Assembly: GCF_003966565.1 (NCBI RefSeq)
Contig: NZ_AP018718.1
Span: 868,001-932,000, forward strand
From: Sulfuricystis multivorans
GTDB lineage: Bacteria; Pseudomonadota; Gammaproteobacteria; Burkholderiales; Rhodocyclaceae
Reading direction: 5' to 3'
Length of the DNA: 64,000 nucleotides
Under the pieces are notes generated by a model, which worked only from the letters and a program-made list of their open reading frames with translations, was not told where the DNA came from and ran no database searches. Made by a program: the position numbers and the translations under genes. This document shows positions 1-6,569 of the stretch, piece by piece; position 1 is the stretch's first letter; each line of letters begins with the position of its first letter.

Positions 1-523
1 GGCTGAATTCGCCGGTGGTGAGCATCGTCGTGCTGCCGTTGCGCCTCAACTCACGGGTGGCGAGATTCACCTCGACCTTGCCGAAGCGGACGATTTCAGG
101 CGTGGGCGCGGGCGCGCCCGCCGGTATCCCGCTGGTGCGTCGGCGCAGGATGGCATGGATGCGCGCGACCAGCTCGCGCGGGTTGAATGGCTTCCCCAGA
201 TAATCGTCGGCGCCGAGCTCCAGGCCGATGATGCGATCGATGTCGTCACCCTTGGCGGTGAGCATCAGGATCGCGATGTCATGGTAAGCGTCGCGCTTCG
301 CACGCAGCCGGCGGCAAATCGACAGACCATCCTCGCCGGGCAGCATCAGGTCGAGGACGATGAGATCATAGAGCTCGCGCTCGAGCTGGCGATCCATCTG
401 CGGCGCATCACCCACTGCCTTGACGGTGAAACCCTGATCGCCGAGATAGCGCTCGAGCTGGCTGCGTAGCCGCACATCGTCATCGACGACGAGGATTTTC
501 GGTTTGCGGGTCTCGGTGTTCAT
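1..523 (-). CDS. ompR: OmpR-family response regulator, 3' end beyond the window
   Basis: The reading frame runs from an ATG at 523 leftward off the window edge without a stop (174 codons visible). Residues 1-120 are a receiver domain: the acidic pocket DDD is at about 14-16, the phospho-acceptor Asp lies in VLDLMLPGEDG near residue 58, followed by the conserved Thr (MLTAKGDD) and Lys (GKPFNPREL). After the linker the protein enters the winged-helix effector domain (ATRELRRNGS, LTTGEF), most of which is missing. The sequence resembles proteobacterial OmpR, the cytoplasmic transcription factor partnered by the sensor kinase EnvZ. The kinase gene would be expected just beyond the left edge, but that is inference. 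The family is clear; the exact OmpR name is a little less certain. Confidence 0.85.
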   Translation of the reverse strand, partial: MNTETRKPKILVVDDDVRLRSQLERYLGDQGFTVKAVGDAPQMDRQLERELYDLIVLDLMLPGEDGLSICRRLRAKRDAYHDIAILMLTAKGDDIDRIIGLELGADDYLGKPFNPRELVARIHAILRRRTSGIPAGAPAPTPEIVRFGKVEVNLATRELRRNGSTTMLTTGEFS

Positions 524-633
524 GAGGCGCAAGGATACCGCCTGAAATCTTTTCCGGATGTTGCCTGGGCTGCCACGGCAACGGATTGTTACAAAGGCAG
601 GCTCGCCTGGGCAGTGCAGCGTCCTACAATGAT
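524..633. promoter_or_regulatory. Intergenic region between ompR and the small secreted protein gene, with a candidate -10
   Basis: This is the original spacer between two divergent genes and should hold the ompR promoter on the minus strand. On the plus strand a TACAAT hexamer at 625-630 fits a sigma-70 -10 box, but no good -35 lies 16-18 bases before it. If it is used, transcription would begin within the inserted element A (634-864), so the element would form most of the 5' leader of the next gene. The assignment is inference from the hexamer position. Confidence 0.3.
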
Positions 634-864
634 CCTAAAAACCTCGGTTGGACGCGCCCGATGGTGCGTGGCGGCGGGTGCATGGCGCGGCGCGACGACG
701 CAGCAGGCTCATGCCTGCAAGGAGGAGCAACAAAGCCAGGCGCGCGCCGGCGCGTGCCAGCGGGTGCGTAGCGGGGTCACCGACTCGGTGAGCGGGGGGT
801 GTAGCAATCTATGATTTTCAAAGGCATTTTTTGCCTACAGGAGCGGTCAACTGAGGTTTTTAGG
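634..864 (+). mobile_element. Element A, copy 1 (MITE-like, 231 bp, 5-bp target duplication)
   Basis: The ends are inverted repeats: CCTAAAAACCTCGGTTG at 634 and the complement of CCTAAAAACCTCAGTTG at 848-864. The 5-bp direct repeat ATGAT flanks the element at 629-633 and 865-869. A second copy lies in reverse orientation at 26993-27226; the first ~107 bp of the two differ at one position only. Inside are a perfect 6-bp stem (703-708/713-718) and a perfect 7-bp palindrome TCACCGA-C-TCGGTGA (777-791), both present in copy 2. There is no convincing transposase gene, so this is a non-autonomous element that would need a transposase supplied elsewhere. The family is not recognised. Confidence 0.85.
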
Positions 865-873
865 ATGATAGCC

Positions 874-1149
874 ATGAAAAAGCTCGCGGCTATTTTGCTG
901 GGTTGGGCGGCAAGTGCGCTGGCGCAAGGCGTGCCGCCTGCACCGCCGCGTGCGCCCTGGCTCGATGAGGCGCCGCCCAGGATGCTGCGCGAACCCTCAG
1001 CGGAGCAGGCGCAGCGTTGGCAGCAGTGGCGTGACGAGCGTCATCGCGAGCACCGCGAAGCTTGGCGCGAGATGAGCCCTGAAGAACGCCGCGCATTACG
1101 CCACGACATCCGCGAGGCGGGCAGGATGTATCGGCGCGGCCCGCGCTGA
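874..1149 (+). CDS. Small secreted protein, basic and Arg/Glu-rich
   Basis: A 91-residue protein with a typical signal peptide (MKKLAAILLGWAASALAQG, cleavage probably after ALA), then a Pro-rich segment and a charged helical tail (EQAQRWQQWRDERHREH, SPEERRALRHDIREAG). The Pro/Arg/Glu composition and the short SPEERRALR stretch resemble DUF3106-type or Spy-like periplasmic proteins of betaproteobacteria, but the match is weak and no function can be assigned. I chose the ATG at 874, which lies 9 bases after the AGG at the end of element A; an in-frame ATG at 865 is inside the target duplication and has no Shine-Dalgarno spacing. Element A separates this gene from its native upstream region. Confidence 0.6.
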   Translation: MKKLAAILLGWAASALAQGVPPAPPRAPWLDEAPPRMLREPSAEQAQRWQQWRDERHREHREAWREMSPEERRALRHDIREAGRMYRRGPR

Positions 1150-1245
1150 AACTTTCCCTTGACTTCCTGGGTTCCTGTGCTTGACTAAAAACATAGTAAA
1201 AAAGTCGGGTAAGCCGACCCGTTCCAAGCCAAAAAGGAGGTCATC

Positions 1246-1611
1246 ATGTACGACATCAACAAATTCATCGCCAATCCCTCGCTCGTCAATCACGATGTCG
1301 AAGGTTTCCTTGCCGATCTGCCGCACTGGTCGCCGCGTTTCGCCCACCAGCGCGCCGAAGAGGAAGGGCTGACGCTCACCGATGCCCATTGGGACGTGAT
1401 CGTCCGTCTGCGCGAGCTGTATCGCGCCGAGGGGCCCGGATGGAATGCGCGTGACGTGACCCGAGCACTCGAGAAGGATTTCGCCGCAGCCGGCGGCCGT
1501 CGCCATCTGTATGCGCTCTTCCCGGGCGGCCCGCTGGCTCAGGGCTGCAAATTGGCCGGCCTGCCGCTACCGGAAGGAACGCTCGATCCCTCGTTCGGCA
1601 GCGTGCATTGA
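1246..1611 (+). CDS. DsrC/TusE-family sulfur-carrier-like protein
   Basis: A 121-residue cytoplasmic protein preceded by a strong ribosome site (AAGGAGG, 1236-1242). The body (DVEGFLADLPHWSPRFAH, LTDAHWDVIVRLRELY, GGRRHLYALFPGGPLAQG) follows the DsrC/TusE/DsvC family. Family members carry persulfide sulfur on a cysteine at the flexible C-terminus: TusE relays sulfur for tRNA 2-thiouridine, DsrC serves dissimilatory sulfite reductase. Here a single cysteine (about residue 101, in QGCKLAGLP) occupies the inner position. The usual penultimate cysteine is missing, because the tail continues as EGTLDPSFGSVH. The gene may therefore be a TusE-like or regulatory homologue. Its stop codon abuts the stop of the convergent nikO. 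Confidence 0.8.
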   Translation: MYDINKFIANPSLVNHDVEGFLADLPHWSPRFAHQRAEEEGLTLTDAHWDVIVRLRELYRAEGPGWNARDVTRALEKDFAAAGGRRHLYALFPGGPLAQGCKLAGLPLPEGTLDPSFGSVH

Positions 1612-2394
1612 TCAGCTGCTTGCCCAATCGTGGGCGTGCAAATGGGAGTGCTGCGTGCCGCCGTGCCGATGACGATGGCGGTGCGCCAGATGCGCTTCAT
1701 CGAGTAGCGCGAGATTGCCTAGTGCCGCCTCGACCGGGCCGTCGAAGAGCATGCGACCCCGCTGACCCAGCACGATACAGCGGCTGCCGAGCTCGGCGGC
1801 GAGCGACAGATTGTGGGTCGCTGCGACTACCGTCACGCTCGATTCGATGATGAGATCGATCAGCCAGCCGACGCTGGCGGGATCCAGGCTCGCCGACGGC
1901 TCGTCGAGCAGCAAAAGTTTCGGCTCCAGCACCAGGATCGCGGCGAGCGCCACTTTCTGCTTTTCACCGCCGGAGAGCAGAAACGGCGGTTTGTCCAAGA
2001 GTTCTGTGAGCCGCAATGCAGCGGCCCAGTGTGCGACGCGCGCTTCGACGTCGGCAAGTCCCAGTTGCCGCGGCCCATAGGCGATTTCCTCGCGCACCGT
2101 CGGATTGAACAGCATCGCCTCCGGATGCTGGAAGAGCAGCGCGCACTCAGAGCGAAAGCGCCGCGCAAAGTGCCGTTCTCCCAGCGCCGACTTGGTGAGT
2201 GGCGTGCCCTCGTAATGAATTGTGCCCGACTGCGGTTCGATGAGTCCATTCATCAGCTTGAGCAGCGTGGACTTGCCGCAGCCATTGGCGCCCAACAGCA
2301 CGAGCTTGTCGCCCGTGCGCACCTCGAGCGAGAGAGCCTCGATCACTGGCTGGTCGGCTTCCCAGCCGAAACGTATGTCATTGAGTTTCAGCAT
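1612..2394 (-). CDS. nikO: Nickel ECF transporter ATP-binding protein NikO with His-rich tail
   Basis: A 260-residue ABC ATPase of the CbiO/NikO type. It has Walker A at residues 35-43 (GANGCGKST), a Q-loop (LLFQHPEAMLFN), the signature LLSGGEKQKVALA, Walker B LLLLDEPSASLD and an H-loop AATHNLSL. It should energise uptake together with NikQ and NikM at the inner membrane. The last ~25 residues are unusually rich in histidine (HRHRHRHGGTQHSHLHAHD), which suggests metal binding. It is the last gene of the operon, and its start codon shares a base with the stop of nikQ. The NikR-type operator upstream of the operon favours nickel over cobalt; that specificity is inference. Confidence 0.88.
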   Translation of the reverse strand: MLKLNDIRFGWEADQPVIEALSLEVRTGDKLVLLGANGCGKSTLLKLMNGLIEPQSGTIHYEGTPLTKSALGERHFARRFRSECALLFQHPEAMLFNPTVREEIAYGPRQLGLADVEARVAHWAAALRLTELLDKPPFLLSGGEKQKVALAAILVLEPKLLLLDEPSASLDPASVGWLIDLIIESSVTVVAATHNLSLAAELGSRCIVLGQRGRMLFDGPVEAALGNLALLDEAHLAHRHRHRHGGTQHSHLHAHDWASS

Positions 2395-2951
2395 CAGTCG
2401 AAGGCGCCGCGCGAGCGCAGAGCCTGCGCGACCTCGGTCGATTGCGCCATTGCCTTGTCGAGCAAGGCAATGGCTTGAGCGCCGGCGTGATGGCGGCGGT
2501 CGAGGAGACGGGGACGCGCGATGTTACGACTATCGAAAGCCAGGCGAAAATCACCCAGCACGCGCTCGAAAGTGCGGATCTGGCCGATCGTCAGAGTGAC
2601 CAGCCGCCGTGCGGTGGGCAGACCTTCGAGCGCCGCGAGGAGTTCGCACCGCGCGATGAACCAGAATCCGAGATAGGCCATCAGCAACACGCGCAGGTTG
2701 GCGAGCAGCAGCCAATCGACATCGATCCGGCCCTGCCACAGGCCGACCAGGACGACGCCGAGGCTCACCGACAGATCGAAGGCGAGGATGGCGATGAGGC
2801 TGCGGCTCAGGATGCGCCAGCGCGTTTTGCCGGCAAGCAGCAAAGCGAAGGCGAACCCAGCGGCGAGAAGCGCCGGCTGATGGATGAGCGTCGGCGCTGG
2901 CAGGACGGCAAGGTAGAGCAGGAGTTTCTGGCGCGGTGTCATGATGTCCAT
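2394..2951 (-). CDS. nikQ: ECF transporter transmembrane protein NikQ (CbiQ family)
   Basis: A 185-residue membrane protein with several hydrophobic segments (LLLYLAVLPAPTLIHQPALL, ALLLAGKTRWRILSRSLIAI, VLLMAYLGFWFIARC) and the C-terminal cytoplasmic part ending AQALRSRGAFD. The motif with Ala-Leu-Arg-Ser-Arg-Gly is the coupling helix region that CbiQ-family proteins use to contact the ATPase. It is shorter than most CbiQ proteins (commonly above 220 residues), which is usual for compact Nik versions. It overlaps nikM by 13 bases. Its role is to scaffold NikM and NikO in the membrane complex. Confidence 0.82.
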   Translation of the reverse strand: MDIMTPRQKLLLYLAVLPAPTLIHQPALLAAGFAFALLLAGKTRWRILSRSLIAILAFDLSVSLGVVLVGLWQGRIDVDWLLLANLRVLLMAYLGFWFIARCELLAALEGLPTARRLVTLTIGQIRTFERVLGDFRLAFDSRNIARPRLLDRRHHAGAQAIALLDKAMAQSTEVAQALRSRGAFD

Positions 2952-3580
2952 TTGCGCGCTTTCGCATAGCGCCAGACGAAGAGGGTGAGGGCTGCTTCGG
3001 CGAGGCCAATGAAGGCATGGGGGATCAGGATCGCCGGCAAGGTGATCGACCAGCCGAAGGGAAAGAAGAGCGGCGAGCCGTCGGGTTTATGGGCGATCAA
3101 GGGCTGCAGTCCCAGCACGAGGGCGACGACGATGCCCGGCAGCAAGACGGAAGCCCAGGCGGCGAACAGCACGGCAAAAGCCTCATTGACCCGCCGCAGC
3201 AGGCGGAAAACGATCAGCGCCGCGCCACTGCCGATGAACCCCATCGCCAGGGCGTTGACCGGCAGCGCGGTCAAACCTCCGGCGCCGAAGAGCAGCGCCT
3301 GCAGGAGCAATACGCCGGAATAGGCAAGGAAGGCGAGCCGCCAGCCGAAGAGCAGCGCGAGCATCGCGACACCGATCAGATGCGCCGAGGTGCCGCCGGG
3401 TAGCGGTAGCATCACCAGCCCCAGGCCATAGGCGAGCGCCGTGACCATCGCCAGCCGCGGCAGCAGCGTTTCATCCAGCCGCGATTTCAATCCGCGTGCC
3501 GCCCAGGCCCACGCCCCGACGGCCATCAGCGTGGCAGGCAGATAGGTCTGTGGCGAGAGAAAGCCGTCGGGGATGTGCAT
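2939..3580 (-). CDS. nikM: ECF nickel transporter substrate-capture protein NikM
   Basis: A 213-residue membrane protein of the CbiM/NikM family. It begins MHIPDGFLS, the signature N-terminus in which the amino group and His2 coordinate Ni or Co; this also fixes the start codon. About six to seven hydrophobic helices follow, with the HLIGVAMLALLFGWRLAFLAY stretch typical of the family (residues ~67-87). It is the substrate-binding component of the NikMQO importer in the inner membrane. The conserved additional small component NikN is absent; NikK and NikL upstream replace it in many proteobacterial operons. Confidence 0.88.
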   Translation of the reverse strand: MHIPDGFLSPQTYLPATLMAVGAWAWAARGLKSRLDETLLPRLAMVTALAYGLGLVMLPLPGGTSAHLIGVAMLALLFGWRLAFLAYSGVLLLQALLFGAGGLTALPVNALAMGFIGSGAALIVFRLLRRVNEAFAVLFAAWASVLLPGIVVALVLGLQPLIAHKPDGSPLFFPFGWSITLPAILIPHAFIGLAEAALTLFVWRYAKARKWTS

Positions 3581-3595
3581 GGCAGAGGTCGGGGA

Positions 3596-4573
3596 TCAGA
3601 AGAGGTAGGAGGCGGAAAAGATCAGCCGATATTTTTCCTTGCCTTCGGCGCCTTGCTGGTCGGCCGATTCGTTGAGACGGGTCCACACCGCTTTCTTGAA
3701 GCCGAAGGCGAAGCTCATGTCGTCCTTGTAGAGCCTCAGCCCTGGCATGAGATAGAGCATTCTGCCGCCGGTGGCTTCGGCAGGCGCACCATTTTCGATG
3801 TCGCGGCCCAGTTGCAGGTATTGCGCTTCGAGCACGCCATCGATGCGGAAGCGACTGTCCGGAATCGTATGGAGGCGCTGGGCAAGGCCGAGGTTGAGGC
3901 GATACTCGGTGCCGAACTTCATCGTCTGGCCGTCGTCGTAACGGTATTCCCGGAAACGGATCGCCGAGGCTTCGAGATTGAAGGTGAGATCACGCGCAAG
4001 CTGCTTGGTCGCCGTGACGCCGAGGCTGAGCGCCGGTTTGCCGAAACCGTGTGCTTTACCGGGATCGATCGTTCCGTCGGCGAGCCGATGGTTGGCGTTG
4101 CCGGTCGGCAAGGTGCTACCGAAGAACACCGTGAAATGCCAATCTTCCATGTCGTCGAGGCTTTCGTGCGCCGGCACGAGTTTGAAGCCGCCGTCGTATT
4201 TGAAGCCGATCTGGCCCATGACCGAGACATCGGCCCAGCCTTTCGAATCGAGCCCGCCGGGCTCGTCGATCTTTTCGTGGTAGGGCGCAAACAGATAGGC
4301 CGAAAACCAGGGGGTGAAGCCGTGGCCGAGCCCGACCATCCAGTAGTTCGCATAATCGCTTTCCGGATTGGCGGGATCCGGATCATAGGTCTTGAACTTC
4401 GCATGATCGAGCTTGGCGTAGGCGAGCGTCTTGCCGGCGGGCAACACTGCGGAACTTGCCGACTCGACCGGGGAACCCGGCCCTTCGAGGGCGGTAGCGC
4501 CGACACCGGCGACGCCGTGATGGGCAAGCGCTACGGCGGGCCAAAGCAGGAAGGAGATCATGAGGCGTTTCAT
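3596..4573 (-). CDS. Predicted outer-membrane beta-barrel protein of the nickel operon
   Basis: A 325-residue protein with a signal peptide (MKRLMISFLLWPAVALA) and a mature start rich in His (HHGVAGVGA). The remainder is alternating, aromatic-rich sequence of beta-barrel type and ends with SASYLF, a C-terminal Phe as recognised by the BAM machinery. It has no TonB box or plug domain. I placed the start at 4573, after a strong GAGGAGG; it overlaps the nikL stop (ATGA). By position between nikL and nikM it may pass nickel, or a nickel chelate, through the outer membrane, but this is inference. It resembles the broad transporter/MetA-degradation-pathway outer-membrane protein group only in general appearance. 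Confidence 0.65.
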   Translation of the reverse strand: MKRLMISFLLWPAVALAHHGVAGVGATALEGPGSPVESASSAVLPAGKTLAYAKLDHAKFKTYDPDPANPESDYANYWMVGLGHGFTPWFSAYLFAPYHEKIDEPGGLDSKGWADVSVMGQIGFKYDGGFKLVPAHESLDDMEDWHFTVFFGSTLPTGNANHRLADGTIDPGKAHGFGKPALSLGVTATKQLARDLTFNLEASAIRFREYRYDDGQTMKFGTEYRLNLGLAQRLHTIPDSRFRIDGVLEAQYLQLGRDIENGAPAEATGGRMLYLMPGLRLYKDDMSFAFGFKKAVWTRLNESADQQGAEGKEKYRLIFSASYLF

Positions 4574-4989
4574 CGTTTCCTCCTCAGGAAAAGTTGCCAC
4601 AGGCCAAACAGGCCGAAGATCAGGGTGAAGCCGGAGAAGGCGATGAGCCAGCGTGGTTGCATGGGGGCGGCGGCTTTACTGGGCGCGCCGCGCGTGGGCA
4701 CGGTGATTTCCTGGCTCACCCCGTGGCCGTCGGCGGAAACGGCCGAAAGTTGCCATTTCTCTTGCTGGCCCGGCAGGAAGACGATGCGCCCGGCGGCGTC
4801 GGTGTTGCCGACCTGCTGCGGCGTTTGTCGTCCTGCGGCGGTGAGGGCGTATTTCTCATAGGCGAAGGGCTCGCCGTTGGCATAGGTGAGCTTGATCACC
4901 ACGGCTTCGGCGACGTCGATCTGCGTATGCACTTCGTGCGCCGCCACGGGCGGGCTCAGGCAAAGCAGCAACAGAAGAAAACGTTTCAT
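4570..4989 (-). CDS. nikL: NikL-like membrane-anchored nickel transport accessory protein
   Basis: A 139-residue protein with an N-terminal signal peptide (MKRFLLLLLCLSPPVAA) followed directly by HEVHTQ. It has a beta-rich periplasmic domain of about 80 residues and a single C-terminal transmembrane helix (residues ~112-134, WLIAFSGFTLIFGLFGLWQLF) ending in RRKR. This architecture matches the NikL components found with NikMQO in proteobacteria, thought to help in capturing the metal on the periplasmic side. It overlaps nikK at its start (4986-4989) and the barrel gene at its stop, so it is translationally coupled on both sides. The role is by family and context. Confidence 0.72.
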   Translation of the reverse strand: MKRFLLLLLCLSPPVAAHEVHTQIDVAEAVVIKLTYANGEPFAYEKYALTAAGRQTPQQVGNTDAAGRIVFLPGQQEKWQLSAVSADGHGVSQEITVPTRGAPSKAAAPMQPRWLIAFSGFTLIFGLFGLWQLFLRRKR

Positions 4990-5696
4990 TGCGGCAGCTC
5001 GAATTGCAGGGTCGTACCGAGGATTTCGACATCGGCCTTGCCGTCGGCAAGCGGCTGCTCGAGGCTGGCCGAGATGAGCTGCAGGCCGCCGTGGCGCAGG
5101 CGGATCGCGATCTGGCCTTGCGGGTCGGTCGTGCCGCGCGTCTCGCCGTGATAGGCCACTGGCACATTCGCCTGCGGCTTACCGGAAAGCAAGACCTGAA
5201 CGACGAGTTTTTCACCGGGCTTGAGCGCGAATGGATCGGCCTGCGGCACGATTTCCAGAGCTTCGCTCAAAGGCTTCGCAAAGGGCGGCGCCCAGCGCTC
5301 GAGCCGCTTGATGGCTTCCTCGGACAGCCAGCTCTTGATCGCGCCGGGCGCTTCTGTCTTCGGCACGTTCCTCGTCTCCCACGGCGTCTTGCTCCAGTAG
5401 CCGGAAGAGGCGGTAATGACGAGCGCCGCGCACGCGCCGCTGGCCTTCCAGGGGGCGGGGCTCGTGATGGTGAGTGGGCGCCTGCCCCCTTGGGCATCGA
5501 AACAGGTGGCGGTGGTGACGAAATTCTTGCCATAGTCCATCGTTTCGGCGCCGGCATGGGCGCTGTGGCGATGGCCTTGATACAGAGTGAATTGCTGGCC
5601 GGATTTTTCGATCCACAGATCGTGGGCGAAGGCCGTAGGGACGGTAAGGCAGAGTGAAACGAGAATTGACAGGCTGAGGGGAAATCGCGAGTTCAT
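4986..5696 (-). CDS. nikK: NikK-like periplasmic DUF4198 protein
   Basis: A 236-residue exported protein. The signal peptide spans residues 1-24 (ending in PTAFA), followed by HDLWIEKSG, the DUF4198 start; further His residues (GHRHSAHAG) could bind metal. The C-terminal part repeats the Ig-like beta fold seen in NikL (GETRGTTDPQGQIAIRLRHG). NikK proteins are predicted periplasmic nickel-binding partners of NikMQO. It is the first gene of the operon; its ATG lies only 10 bases from the NikR-type operator. There is no strong Shine-Dalgarno sequence, which fits a very short leader. Confidence 0.75.
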   Translation of the reverse strand: MNSRFPLSLSILVSLCLTVPTAFAHDLWIEKSGQQFTLYQGHRHSAHAGAETMDYGKNFVTTATCFDAQGGRRPLTITSPAPWKASGACAALVITASSGYWSKTPWETRNVPKTEAPGAIKSWLSEEAIKRLERWAPPFAKPLSEALEIVPQADPFALKPGEKLVVQVLLSGKPQANVPVAYHGETRGTTDPQGQIAIRLRHGGLQLISASLEQPLADGKADVEILGTTLQFELPQ

Positions 5697-5705
5697 CGCC
5701 GTCTA

Positions 5706-5733
5706 GTATGAAGAAAAGTATTTTTCATCATAC
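5706..5733 (-). promoter_or_regulatory. NikR-type operator GTATGA-N16-TCATAC
   Basis: A perfect dyad: GTATGA at 5706-5711, 16 bases, then TCATAC at 5728-5733. This is the same half-site and spacing as the E. coli NikR operator of the nik operon. It overlaps the -10 box of the minus-strand promoter below. Nickel-loaded NikR would therefore be expected to block transcription. The nikR gene itself is not in the window. Confidence 0.85.
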
Positions 5734-5754
5734 TGATCGCACCGGGGAAAGCAA
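5727..5754 (-). promoter_or_regulatory. Sigma-70 promoter of the nickel operon
   Basis: Read on the minus strand: -35 TTGCTT (5754-5749), 16-base spacer, -10 TATGAT (5732-5727). The -10 lies inside the right half of the NikR operator, giving a simple steric repression arrangement. No cobalamin riboswitch fits in the short leader. Confidence 0.7.
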
Positions 5755-5788
5755 CAGGGGCAGGCCGATCGGTTAAGATGGTTGCGCG

Positions 5789-6565
5789 ATGAGCCAAGCC
5801 GATTCCTCCAAGCTTTCATTCCCGGTCCGGCTGCTGCGCGGTATCGAGCGCGAATGGCGCTTCGTGCGCTTCTTTGCGCTGCTATTGACCGCGGCGGTCA
5901 GCCCTGCGAGCCATCGTCCCGCCGTGCGTTTGGCCACGGCGCAGGCGCTGTGCTTCGCGGCCGGGCAGGCGCTGCCTGGCTATGCGCTGTTCTCGGCGCT
6001 CTTCGCCGCGGTGACGACGCGCATCGTCGCGGCGAGCGCTGCCAGTTACGGCCTTTCTCATTTGGCGCTCGAAGGCGTGGTGCGCGTCTTCGTCGTCGAG
6101 CTCTTGCCTTTGGCCGCCGCTTTGTTCGTCGCGATGCGCTCGGGGCTGGCCGTGCTCGATCATCTCGCCGGGCTGCGCGCACATGGCGAGCCGCTGGCCG
6201 TGGGTGATGCCTTCCTGCGCATCGTGCTGCCCGGCTTCATCGCCAACCTGTTCGCCACTGTGCTCTTGACGCTGGCCAGTACCTTGATCGCGCTTTTTGT
6301 GGCCTATCTGATCGTCTATGGCCTGACACCGTGGGGAATCGCCGGCTTTTCGAGACTCGTCGGTCAGGTGTTCGATCCGGTGACCCTGCCCGGTTTTCTG
6401 CTCAAGGCGGCCCTGTTCGGGCTCGCCGTCGGGGCGGCGCCGGCCACGGTGGCGCTCGATACGCCACGCCGCGCCGCCGCGGGCAGCGAAATGCGCGTGA
6501 TGGCGCGGCTGTTTCTCTCGCTCGTGCTGATCGAAGGCGCGAGCCTCATCGTGCTGCATTTCTGA
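5789..6565 (+). CDS. MlaE/YrbE-family ABC transporter permease
   Basis: A 258-residue inner-membrane protein with five to six hydrophobic segments, of the MlaE (DUF140) family that moves phospholipids or other hydrophobic molecules between the inner and outer membranes. Family features include the long central hydrophobic region (VFVVELLPLAAALFVAMRSG), the later IVLPGFIANLFATVLLTLAS and the C-terminal FLLKAALFGLAVGAAPATVAL. It is followed after four bases by an MCE gene and then a lipoprotein gene. The ATPase (MlaF-like) that normally sits between permease and MCE protein is absent here, so it must be encoded elsewhere if the system is active. Confidence 0.78.
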   Translation: MSQADSSKLSFPVRLLRGIEREWRFVRFFALLLTAAVSPASHRPAVRLATAQALCFAAGQALPGYALFSALFAAVTTRIVAASAASYGLSHLALEGVVRVFVVELLPLAAALFVAMRSGLAVLDHLAGLRAHGEPLAVGDAFLRIVLPGFIANLFATVLLTLASTLIALFVAYLIVYGLTPWGIAGFSRLVGQVFDPVTLPGFLLKAALFGLAVGAAPATVALDTPRRAAAGSEMRVMARLFLSLVLIEGASLIVLHF

Positions 6566-6569
6566 ACCC

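Noticed and set aside
848-864. The end of element A as a Rho-independent terminator (TTTTT present)
   Set aside because: The Ts are part of the inverted repeat found at the other end too and have no adjacent GC stem.
811-873. An upstream extension of the small secreted protein into element A (MIFKGIF...)
   Set aside because: It would place a signal peptide behind 21 residues encoded by the mobile element; ATG 874 gives a proper signal peptide.
1159-1215. An IscR-like site or promoter (TTGACT repeated) before the TusE-like gene
   Set aside because: The half-sites are too far apart for the IscR dyad and neither TTGACT has a fair -10 at 16-18 bases.
3575-4861. A 428-codon plus-strand frame across the nickel operon
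   Set aside because: The minus-strand genes have signal peptides, ribosome sites and coupled overlaps; the plus frame has none.
5697-5788. A cobalamin riboswitch controlling the metal transporter
   Set aside because: The leader is only about ten bases and holds no B12 box; a NikR operator explains the control.
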